This document shows positions 1-11,000 of a DNA stretch of 64,000 nucleotides, in pieces. Origin of the DNA: Pachyseris speciosa (taxonomy: Eukaryota; Cnidaria; Anthozoa; Scleractinia; Pachyseridae); contig JAEMWC010000995.1 of assembly GCA_016490735.1 (NCBI GenBank), positions 200,001 through 264,000 of the forward strand, written 5' to 3'. Numbering within the stretch: position 1 is the stretch's first letter; each line of letters starts with the position of its first letter. The notes under the pieces are model-generated. The model was not told where the DNA came from, ran no database searches, and was given only the letters and a program-made list of their open reading frames with translations. The position numbers were made by a program, and so were the translations under genes.

Positions 1-20
1 AACAGAATTTTTACTAGTCT

Positions 21-54
<34 letters not shown>

Positions 55-777
55 TGTTCTCTTTTTAGTGCAAAAAGCAGTTTTAAAAGGGGTACCACTG
101 ATGATGATCTGATTATCTGGGGATCGAGTTTGAAAAACAGTTGAGGTTTGTATAATTATCCACAAGCAGCATGACCAGCTAGAGTGTAATTACTCGGACA
201 TGTAGGGGAGCGAGGTATAAATCATGTAAGATTTCAGTCTTTTTTTCCTGTGCACGATGCAATTACTGTACGTGACAGTGTTTTGATTGGCCAATGCACA
301 ATAGAAGGCATGTGACAGTGTTTTCATTGGCTAAAGCCAACCCGAAGGCCAAAGTACAAAGCATTACATCATCAACAGCATTCATCTACATGACTCAGAA
401 ATATCACAAATTTGCTTACTAAGCTAGTGTAATCTAAAGCATCAAGAGAGTGCTCAAGGTTATACAATCCACTTTGATAGACCTAAACACATTTTCCTGT
501 GCATGTCCTTGTAAAAATGTAAAGACTTTAATCCAGTAGAGTCTGGCCGCGTAAAACAAGTTTTGCCAAATTTAGGAAAAGGTCGGAAGTCTCACATGTG
601 CCGTGACAGTTCTATATTTAGAACTTGGTAAAAAATATTACCCGAGATCTTAATTACCCATGTCGCGATTTTCCTAGCGCACGTGTCCGACACGCACCAC
701 TTTAGAGAAAGGTTTAACAGACGGTTGGTCATCTTTACCTGTCGCACACGTGACTTGAGTGACCTTTTGTGCAGTTT
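1..777. other. Intron or upstream sequence, no gene seen
   Basis: No supported coding region was found. Two short direct repeats, GTGACAGTGTTTTGATTGGC at about 272 and a near copy at about 312, are the only structure noticed. The minus-strand open frame at 592-804 resembles no family I know. Confidence 0.4.
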
Positions 778-1315
778 TAAGTGACAGCCCGTGGAAAACT
801 GCATGAAAGCTTCAAAGACATTTTTTAAGACAAACCTTCGGTTCTTTTTTTCATTTTTATCTGCAAGAGATGGGCAATTTCGGCGGTTTCTCTGACCATG
901 TAACGAATCCTAAACCGTTTGATAAGCGTTTTCTTTCTCAAACCCTGAGCAGAAATAACATTATCTATCGATGTCAACAATGTGATTAGTGACTTTGGAA
1001 TAAATAAACTATTTTCTTCTCATTAGCTCTGCAGAATATATAATGGTGTAGCGGTCAATATCACTGCCTCTGATACAGAAAACTCCAGGTTCGAATCGCA
1101 ATAGTGCAACATACATGAGTTTTTTTTCTTTTATTCATTTCCTTTTTTATTGCTTTGTTTTCGTTTCTTTCTTTACAAATATTATTATTGTTATCAATGG
1201 CTGACCTGTAAAGCAATTTCTCTTGTTCCCCCCCCCCCCCCCCCACTTAAATTAGGGATGCACACTACAGTATTGCAGGCCTGAGTTCAGGCTAATTGTA
1301 GCCTCTTGTTTTAGA
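778..1315 (+). repeat. tRNA-related dispersed repeat, copy A
   Basis: This copy aligns along its length with 2483-3110 and with the split copy at 7200-9850. It includes a tRNA-like core at about 1036-1112 with a B-box-like GGTTCGAATC, a T-rich stretch, a C homopolymer (about 1230-1245) and the end motif GGCTAATTGTAGCCTCTTG. The layout suggests a tRNA-derived SINE or a nonautonomous element carrying a tRNA-like promoter. Confidence 0.7.
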
Positions 1316-1748
1316 ATACTTTTTGTCACAAATTTTGATTCAAAATATAGTGCCAATATAATTAGCTGCAGGTTTTTGAAAGGGCCAAAGTTAGTCATGA
1401 ACTAAATTAGGTTGCAATCCCAAGAGCCTTGTTTGTCCTAATTTGCATATTTTGACTAATTTAGGGCTAATTCAGGTGTGGATTAATTATTGTGTCAAAA
1501 AATAATTTTCACAACTTAAAGAATGTGACAAGTTTGGCAAACATTATATTTGATAATTAAGAGCAACTACAAAAGAGGTGTCTTTAGTTAGAAATGCTTT
1601 AACAGAATATTGATGATTTGTTTTGTTTCAAAAGTACACATCTAATGGAAAGCTGCTAATGAGTTCGCGGTAGATTTTCCAGATGAATTAGGAGTTGAAT
1701 TAGTTGTATTACTAGATGTTTAACTGGGCATTATTTTGTTTATCGCAG
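1316..1748. other. Intron sequence before FN3 exon
   Basis: No gene or repeat was recognised apart from the splice acceptor at 1747-1748. Confidence 0.4.
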
Positions 1749-2054
1749 TTCCCTCTCAGGCCCCAACCAGCTTTAATGTGACCGCACAAACATCTACCAG
1801 TGTGACTGCATCTTGGCAGCCACCACCAGAACATGCCAGAAATGGAAACATTACAGGATTTAAACTGTTTTACACGCAGCGAGGTGTTAGCAAAAACTGC
1901 CCAACCATACTGACAATTAACAGCTCAGCAAGCCCTGTTACCAATGTGAGTGAGCTTGAAAAATACACAGAGTATGAATTTCAAGTTCTAGCTTCCACTG
2001 TAGTTGGAGATGGCCCCAAGAGCTCGTCTATCATTCTAAGGACAAAGGAAGATG
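1749..2054 (+). CDS. RTK exon: fibronectin type III module (a)
   Basis: The exon is 306 nt with phase 1 at both ends, the usual symmetric arrangement of an FN3 module. It follows a TATCGCAG acceptor and ends at a GTAAGA donor. The translation starts [20 protein letters not shown] and contains the FN3 landmarks W-x-P-P and [10 protein letters not shown], and ends TKED. It is paralogous to the exon at 25027, which has the same phases and the same ending. An ATG at 1736 is intronic and is not a start. Confidence 0.85.
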
Positions 2055-5000
2055 GTAAGAGATTGTTAATAATCTCACTGGACAAACTGTATTATTTTAC
2101 TCAAATCATTGCTTGGTTGTTGAGTACATGAAATTTAGTAGATGGGACATTTAAATCCATTTACCGGTGCAAAAAAAAAAAGCCTGCCTGCACCGGCCCA
2201 AAATTAACATTTTTTCAAAAATGCTAATGAGGTTTGACCAGTGAATTGAATAAGGATCATAGGGTCAAATGACTGGGAGGAATGCGTTGTTGAAATCTTA
2301 AAAAACCATGAACAACCCTTTCAAAATCACATCCATCTGTGAAACTTGTCTTACCAAGGTTCTTCTGGAAATTCATTGACTACAACTCAAACAATAAAAA
2401 AGCCAGTTGTTTTGAATGAGTTATAATTTTATTAATTATCTTGATGTTTTATTTCAACACTTCATCTCTGTAATAAATGCCATAAGTGACAGTCCATGGA
2501 AAACTGCACAAAAGCTTGAAAAACATTTTTCAAGGCAAACCTTCGGTTCTTTTTTTCATTTTTATCTGCAAGAGATGAGCAATTTCAGTGGTTTCTCTGA
2601 CCATGTAATGAATCCTAAACTGTTTGATAAGCGTTTTCTTTCTCAAACCCTGAGCACAAATAACATTATCTATCGATGTCAACAGTGCGATTAGTGACTA
2701 TGGAAGAAATAAACTATTTTCTACTCATTAGTTATGCAGAATATATAATGGTGTAGTGGTCAATATCACCGCCTCTGATGCAGAAAATTCCAGGTTCGAA
2801 TCGTGATAGTGCAACATAAATGAGTTTTTGTGTTTTTTTTTTTTCTTTATTCGTTCCCTTTTTTATTGCTTTGGTTTGTTCTGTTTTCTTTTTTTTTTAC
2901 AAGTATGATTATTGTTATCAATGGCTGACCTGTAAAGCAATTTGTCAGTTTTAAAGGGATATATGTTGACAGGGTACAAACAAAAAGAGTGAAACATCAT
3001 GATAAGCGCAATGCGCCGATATAAGGAGGACAGACTTATCTTTTCTCTTGTTCCTCCCCCCCCCCCCCCCCCCCCTCAATTAGGGATGCGCACTGTATTT
3101 TTGCTAACCTGGGCAAGCGAAAAGAAGGGAAGAGACGAAAAACATCGGCGAGCGAAGCGGGCAACTGAGGTAGGGGAAGGGGCGGCGGAGCCTGGAGACA
3201 TGCCTTTCATACCAGATCCTGGTATCATGCTCTGATTGGTCAAAGTGCTCCATGTTGACAAATTCGGGTTGAATCGGTACTTGAAAGTCACGCACGCGTT
3301 GTGTAACTTCAGTTCGGGGAGAAAAATGGTGTATTTAGGAGTTCGGCTGTCGAATGTCGATTTTGCGCAAGCGATACAGGCTTCTTTGCGATAATTTCTG
3401 CATATTCCTTGGCTTAAAAAAGAGGAAAAGCTTTGCCTACATTCGGTGGCAAAAAAGAAACACGTGTTTGGGGTTCTCCCGACTGGTTTTGGGAAGAGTT
3501 CAATCTTTCAATACCCTACGAGCAGAGTCTCCTTCGAAGTCTCCTTGTCCATGATTGTCTGAATTATACTTTGCGCAGTGAGAAGCATATTCAGCATTGT
3601 CACTTAACCAACTAGAAGTTCCATCTACTACATATATTTCCCATCATTATTTAAAAACTAAAAGTCCTGTCTTGTGCCGGTGGAATGCAATTATTACGTC
3701 ACAAAGGTGAATTGTTGGTGATAGTTACAAAATGGTTTTTCGAGCCCCAATTGATGCCGAAAGGCGGGCGTATTTTCGTTTTTTAGTGGCAATTCAGGGC
3801 AAAAAGAAGCAAGACATTCTGAGAAACTATAATATTTCCCGTACATCTCTTTACCGTATCCTCAAGAATGAAACAAGTGCAAAAAGGGCTGTGCGCATTG
3901 AAGGAACTCTTCTCATCGGACGCCCTCAGAAGCTTACTTCACACAATGAACGATTGCTATTGCGGCAGATAGATGTTCTGAGGAGAAAAGAAGGTTCGTT
4001 CACCATTAAAAGGCTTATGTGCGATGCCGGAATAAATCCATGAACTGTATCATACGAAACTGTAGGGCGTCTTTTATATAGACACGGCAACAAGTAATTA
4101 CAAGCACGTAGAAAAGGAATACTAACATAAGCAGATCACGAAAAGAGGCTTAAATTTTCCATAAAGTAAGACTATTCGAGCTCTTAATGGACTAAACAAG
4201 TTGCCTTTTATTTAGATGGTGTAAGCTTTGTGCATAAATATAATCCAGCCAATCAGGCTCGAGCAGCAAAGGGACGCTTTTGGAGGAGGGGCTCAGTATT
4301 GAATGCACAGCTAAAGGGTCTCATTGTGGTTCTGGGGGTCGGATTGCCAAGTTTATGGTCACTATCAGTTACCAAGAAGGAGTACTCCCTTGCGAACAAT
4401 GCAGCAAACTGGACGGGCAGTATTTCAAAGGCCTAATTGAAAGAGAATTTTTGAACATGTTTGAAAAGGCTAACAAGGGTGACTCGAAACTGTTGGTACA
4501 AGCCAAAACAGTGTAATGGCACGCTATTCATGGTTAAATGTGGGAGCCCAATAGCTTTCCATCCCGCCAAGGAGTCCTGATATTAATCCTATCAAAAACT
4601 TTTTTAAGGTTGTGAAAGATCACTTAGCAAAAGATGCCCCCCAGAAGAACATCACATAGGAAAGATTTGAGGTTTTTTCCAAACGCGTTCGAGTGACGAT
4701 ATTGAGTATGGATAAGGGAATCATTGATAACATTATAGAAACGATGATGAAAAGAATGGACTTAATCATTAGCAAGAAAGGTGGTAGAACCAAATATTGA
4801 TCTGTTTCTTTAACATGCAACCTACACCATCTTGCTTATTAAATGTTGAGTGAATTTTTTTTCCAATTCTCCTTTGAAGTCACTAAATTAACACTGGTTG
4901 TTTTGCATCTTAATGGTAATGCTTTATCCACATGAGAGACAATGACAATGAGTAAAGGCGCTTGACTGTAAACACGTTCCGCTGTTACTGAACGAAAACT

Positions 5001-8000
5001 CGGCATTTCAAGGGGGGTGGGATACTCCCTTTTATGGGCTATATTGGTATGTGCGGCCCCAAAGGCATGGGTTTTTTTAGCCCTTTTGTTCTGAAATAGG
5101 GTATCAATTTTGACCATTTCCGTTTGAAGTTGGGTATATTTTGACTGCTTTCTAGTCCTGCATCACGTCCTTTTTTGGAAGAATTTGGCGATAAGACCAT
5201 CAACAAAAAGCCCTTCTCAAATTCTTTTTACACCAACCGTGTACGTGAAATAGGTCTGAAATAGAGTAGTGAATTTTTGGTCAGGTCTGAAAGAGGGTAG
5301 GGAAAATCACAGATTTTGCTCTTAAATGGGGTAAGGGTTTACGGAAGCTGGCCGCACACCCACAACCACTTTTTCTGGAAGTACCCACACACACACACAC
5401 ACACACATGCCACCCTCAACAATAATTTCAGACACTTCGAAGGCCAACAAACGCGGTTTTTTCCTTGCTTTTACTGATTTAAACATTCTCCCATCAACTG
5501 TTTTCACTGCTATCTCCATCCCTGTCATGTTGTGTGCTTTCCAATCTCCTAGTACTTTGTCTACGGCTTCTGCTGGCAGGATCAGTTTGCGGTTCTCCCT
5601 GGTTACGTAGATCTGGGTGCCCTGTGCTTTCCTGATAATTGCGATCTGACTTAGTCACATACAACCAAGTGTTGTAGTCATTGTGATGGCGACTCGAGTG
5701 ATGGACTGTTATACCGTGGTGCCAGTGCAAATAGCGTTTGGACATCATCCGCCGCTGATTTCTGTCAAGTTTAATTACTAAATGATAATGCTCTCTGCTT
5801 TTGCTGTTTCTCTCTGCAAAACACACCCACTGAACAACTTTTACCGCACCTGTTGAAAAGGACTCCTCCATGACACGTGCAAATTCTTCGAAATTTTTAC
5901 AAGATCCGCCTGACTATAAGTTATTAAGTACACGCTGCGAAATTCTTTTTCTGTTAAGCACTCATCTTCAGAGGAGCTGGAGCTGTTACTATTATAGGCC
6001 TGTAGCAAGTCCATGGCAACTTTTAACAGGCATATTGACCCATTGACCCGTGCAAAAAAAGAGGCCTGCCTGGGCCGGTCCAAAATTAACATTTTTCAAA
6101 AAAGGTAATGCCGAAAAATGCTAACGAGTGGCTGGCCTCATCACTGAAATGAGTGAGAGCCCTCATCACTGAAAAACCGCCCTGATATCTAGCCAGGCTG
6201 GCCTGGCCTGGCCTGGCCTAGACGAGGCCGGCCACTGGCCATTCTATGACCTTCAGCTGTTTTGAGGACTGCCCCTCCTGGAGCAAGCTCAGTGAACTAG
6301 CGACAGTTACTGGCCAAAACCCCAGGGTTAGAAATGAAAATACACATTTAGTCTCATTCTTGACAATTGTTGTTTTTATTGCTAAAGTGCTTCAAACAAC
6401 TCACTAGATTTGAAACAATCTTAAAGTGCTGAGCAGCAATTCTGGGAGCCAGCTTAAACCAATCTTCTAAAGTAAGCTTTACAGGGACTCTCAAGGTTTT
6501 GATTTAGTTGAAAGAAGCCAAAGAATGGTTTAAAGTGTGTGAAGTCTAAGGGAACATTCTTTGTCTGGTGGAAAAGGTCTACAAATTTCTTATCTTCATT
6601 GACTGCCTTTTTACTCAGGCTTCGAAGAGCGCCCGAGGTTTAAAATTGCCGTCCTTTCTTCTTTTTATTCTTCTTTGTCGTCCACGTCGAGCTCCACAAA
6701 GCTCACTTCTGGCATTTCTGCACAAGCGCTAAGGCTAAAAATAACAACTCACAACATCATATGCCTGTTGTCACATATCGGAAAACGTCGATTCGCCTTG
6801 TGTCTTTGAAGTCTGAACAACTAATATGTTGAGAGAAGTGTCTATACGAATGTTTGCAAGTTCAACTACGAGAAGAAAGCTTTTAACATGACCAGACTTA
6901 ACTCCAGATGGACTGCCATGTTTCCCTGTGTCCGCTTCTACATTTTGTTGAATAACTCAAGTACAAGATATCACACACCCCTTAGACTTGGGCAGGTAGT
7001 TTATTTACTATTTTTCCACAATATCTCAATTTCTGGACATTAGTTTTTGAATGATAAGCGATTAGTTTTTACTTGCGTGACTTGAAACTGACTGCAGAAA
7101 CGTTCATTTCTTATGTTTCAAATGACCTTGGATTGACCTATTTCTAAACAGTTTCACTCTGCTGATTATTTTTCTCCTCACATTTCACCGAGACTCCATT
7201 AACGTTTATGCGAAAAAATTCTACGTCGTTTGATAAGCGCCTCCTTTCTCAATCAATTATCCATCGAAGCGAAAACAAGTGTGCTTAGTTTTTTGGGAAT
7301 GAACACACTATTTTTATCATATTACGTTATGATGAGCCTCTGAGGCCTTGTACGAGAGTTTTTACCGACCATACCCCATATAGTTTTGTGACGTTTGATA
7401 GCACTACCATATAAGGTAACGAACACAACCATTGCGAAGATGGAGAGAGGTAAGTGGTTTGTTGGTCCGGAGTGGCTCTTGGAAAAGAGGGATTGGCCTC
7501 ACCAGCCAAAGCTGAAGAGCACCAAAGAGTCAGAAAAGGAGTGCAAGCCCACCCAAGAAGCAGTTCTTCGCACACAAGAGCACAAGTTCGATGAGTGGGA
7601 TGCGTTGCTGGAAAGGAGTACGTACTGGCGGACAATTAGAGTAACAGCATGGGTGTTAAGGTTCATCAGCAACTGCAGAGCGAGGAGGAACAAAATAAAG
7701 AAAACGTCAGGTCCTTTAGTAACCCAAGAAATCACCACTGCAAGTAACTGCTGGGTGAAGCGAATTCAGAAAGCAGACGTGTCTACTGTCCCCGGGATGG
7801 AATCTAGTCAAGGATGAACATACAGGTTTTCTCAAGTGTGAAGGCAGAATTAAAGGATACAGGCCAATTTACCTTCCAGGAGGACCACTTGCAGAGAAGC
7901 TTATCCTTCACATCCACAATCAGGTCATGCATCTTGGTATTGCGAATACGATGGCGAGCGTTAGGGAGAACCGGTGGATACCGAAGTTGAGAGCGAAAGT

Positions 8001-11000
8001 CAAGAAGGTGATTAAGAAGTACAACGTCTGCAAGGAGTTCTCCACAAAACCATATGGAGTACCGTCAACTAGCGCTTTGCCAGAATATAGAACGGAGGGG
8101 AGCAGACCATTTGAAGTAACCGGGGTAGACTTTGCTGGACCCTTCATCTACAAGGTCGGCAAGAAAGAAGAAGGAACGTGCTATGTTATTATTTTCACCT
8201 GTGCCAGCTCCAGAGCAATCCATTTACAAGTTGCAAGGACCCAAACTGGAGAAGAATTCAAGAGCAAGCTTAATGCTTTTATCTTGCGTTGAACAAGACC
8301 TTGCATCATCATCTCTGATAATGCCAAGGTGTTTAAGGCCACAGCAGATTGGATCAAGACAGGCAGGAAAAGCGAGAAGCTGCAGAATTATCTACCACGT
8401 TAGAACATCCATTGGCAGTTTAACCTTTCAAAGTCACCCTGGTGGGAAGGAATCTATGAGAGACTGATCAAGGAGATTAAGAAGACCATGTACAAGACCT
8501 CAGGGCGGTCACATCTTTCCTATGAAGCATTTGAATCAGTCATCATGGACATTGAAAGAAATCTTAATAATCGTCCCTTGACATACTTTAAAGCAGAGGG
8601 AGAAGAAGAGACACTGCTTACGCCGAACATGATTCTGTGGGGACAAGATGTGTATGCAGTAGAAGACACTGAAGGCTCAGACGCGGAAAAGCTAACAAGG
8701 ATGACCAAGCGATAGGAAGAGGCTAAGGCTAATGCATGGAAATGGTGGAAAAGGGAGTATGTCCATAGCTTAATGAAGAGTCACAGACTTAACAAGGTAT
8801 CAGGAGCCACGCCTCAAGTGGGTGAAATCGTGCTCATTATTGGAGACGAAAAGAACCATGGGAATGGAAAAGGGGTAAAGTGGTGCGTCTTATCAAAGGC
8901 AAAGATGGCGTCGTCTGAGGAGTGACATTGTTACACAAGAGACATACTATGGAGCGACCACTTCAGCTAGTTTGCCCCTTGGAGATCAGAGCAGTGGAGA
9001 ATGTTGACCAACCACAAGAGGGGAGGAAAGATCAAGCTGATCCAGGAGCCCAGAGACCAAGACGAACTGCAGCTCGTACAGCTACTTAGAGAATTGCAGA
9101 GCAATTGCTAGCAGAAGAGAATTAAGACTGAACTGTGTTTAAGTAAACTGGATGCATTAAGCAAATCGGACAAGTTCCTAGTTAAAGTTAACTGTGAAAA
9201 TTGCGAGCTACAATTTTTAGGGGAGTTGTATATGAGAGTTTTTACCGACCATACCCCTCATAGTTTTGTGACGTTTGATAGCACTGCCATATAAGGTAAC
9301 GAACAGGTGCGAGCATGTTAGAACCGGACGGGACAAGCAAGTAGCGAGTATTTTCCTGTGAGAGTTTCAGCAAGATTTGTAAGATTTCTAGGGAGTTATT
9401 TGTTGAGAATTAAACAGGAAACCAAGATACTGTGAGTTCTATCTGCTATTTGTTGTTCGGCTCATCCTAGAGGTCATTGTTCCTGCCTCTGACGCAGGTA
9501 ACCTGGGTTCGATACCATTACTGACATATATTGCAGGCGTTTTTTCTTTGTTTTTGTTTTTGTTTTTTTCTCTCTCTCTCTTTTTCTTCTTCTTCTTTTA
9601 GAAATATTTTTGACAAGTGTTATAATTATTGTTCTCAATGGTTGAGCTGTAAAGCAATTTTGTGATTTTAGAGAGATATATGTTGATAGGGCTCGAAAGA
9701 AATAGACTCCAGCACAAGCTAAGCACTATGCGTCCGATGTAAGAAAGACAGACTTCTCTCTATTCTTTTGTTTAGCGCTAAATTAGGGATACAATACTGT
9801 TTTTTGCAAGCCCGAGTTTAGGCTAATTGTAGCCTCTTGTTTCGAATAAATTCCACGCAAAGTTTATTATTAATGTCAGTGATGCTCAAATGATCAGTCA
9901 ATATAATTTAACTTCATTGGCAGAAACTTGTTGCAATTGAAAGATACAGGCGTGCGTTTCTCAAAACTCCGGAAACCATTTCAGGCCTGAAAAGTATTTT
10001 TCAAGTTGGTTTTATATCGCTTGGTACTGGCTTTTTGAACAAAGTAGCCCAATGTATTTCCCAGTTTTCTTGCATGCTTTTCTTCAATGATCATTACAAA
10101 TATTAGAAACAGAGTTTCTGGTAATGAACCTAATGCACGTAAAATACTTTTTCGGACCCGAAACGTTGTCGGGAGTTTCGAGAAACGCGCACCTGGTTCA
10201 AAGAAATCAAATGATTCCTTCGAGTTTGACAGTGATAAACAAACGATTCAGGAATTCTGACTTCTAGTCCTTCTAATCACACTCAAATGAACATATGCTT
10301 AGAACTTAAGCACTTCAGAACTAAAGAACAATGAGGCGAAGATACGTAAAAGAAGATAAAGAATCGGAGATGAAAAACTCGAACTTCTGACGAGCGATGA
10401 TGAGTTGAGAAATATCTATTAAGAAATATCAAGACTGACTAAGCTTCCCTTGGAACCAAATGTATGTATTGAGAGTGATCCGATCAAAAGAGTCAGATAC
10501 AAAAATACTTGAAGTGTATATTGATGAATCCCTTACGTGGAGCAAGCATATTGAAGAAATAACTAAAAAGATTACAACAGGAATTAGTGCTCTAAAGCGG
10601 CTTAGAGATTTTGCAAGTTGAGATGCACTTGTTTCAGTTTATAATGCTCTAATTATGCCTCACTTTGATTATTGTTGTGAGGTTTGGGATTCATTAGGAA
10701 GTGCACTAGTCGAAAGGCTTCAGAAACGCCATAGCAGATACGCTAGGGTGATCATGTGTTACAAAAACGAGGCTGGACAGTCTGAATTAGCCCTGCGCCA
10801 TCTTGACTGGAGTTGACTAAGCGAATGAATGAATTGAATGAATAGCTTTAATCATGGTTGTTACTATATTTAGTATATTTTGGCTATTATACTTAGGGTT
10901 ATATTAAATGCACGAATAGTTTTAATTACGGTTGTTAGTATAAACAGGGGTCTATCTAATTCTGGAGTGTTTTTTTAATTCTGGAGTAAAAATTACACGG

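Larger units (their letters stand above)
7200..9850 (+). repeat. tRNA-related dispersed repeat, copy C, split by BEL/Pao
   Basis: The left part (about 7200-7348, TTTGATAAGCGCCTCC..) and right part (about 9460-9850) together match copies A and B. The tRNA-like core is best preserved here at about 9466-9530. The anticodon arm is CCTGC-CTCTGAC-GCAGG, with T33 and anticodon CTG, pointing to a tRNA-Gln origin. The element between them is the BEL/Pao remnant. Confidence 0.65.

Noticed and set aside
1036..1112. Functional tRNA gene
   Set aside because: Arms do not pair well in copies A and B and the core is part of a longer dispersed repeat; it is a tRNA-derived sequence, not a working tRNA.
1736..1748. 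ATG at 1736 as a gene start
   Set aside because: It precedes the splice acceptor at 1747-1748. The FN3 exon is symmetric phase 1 and its paralogue at 25027 starts the same way without an ATG.
7327..7738. Minus-strand frames over the BEL/Pao start
   Set aside because: They are antisense to pol sequence with recognisable motifs on the plus strand.
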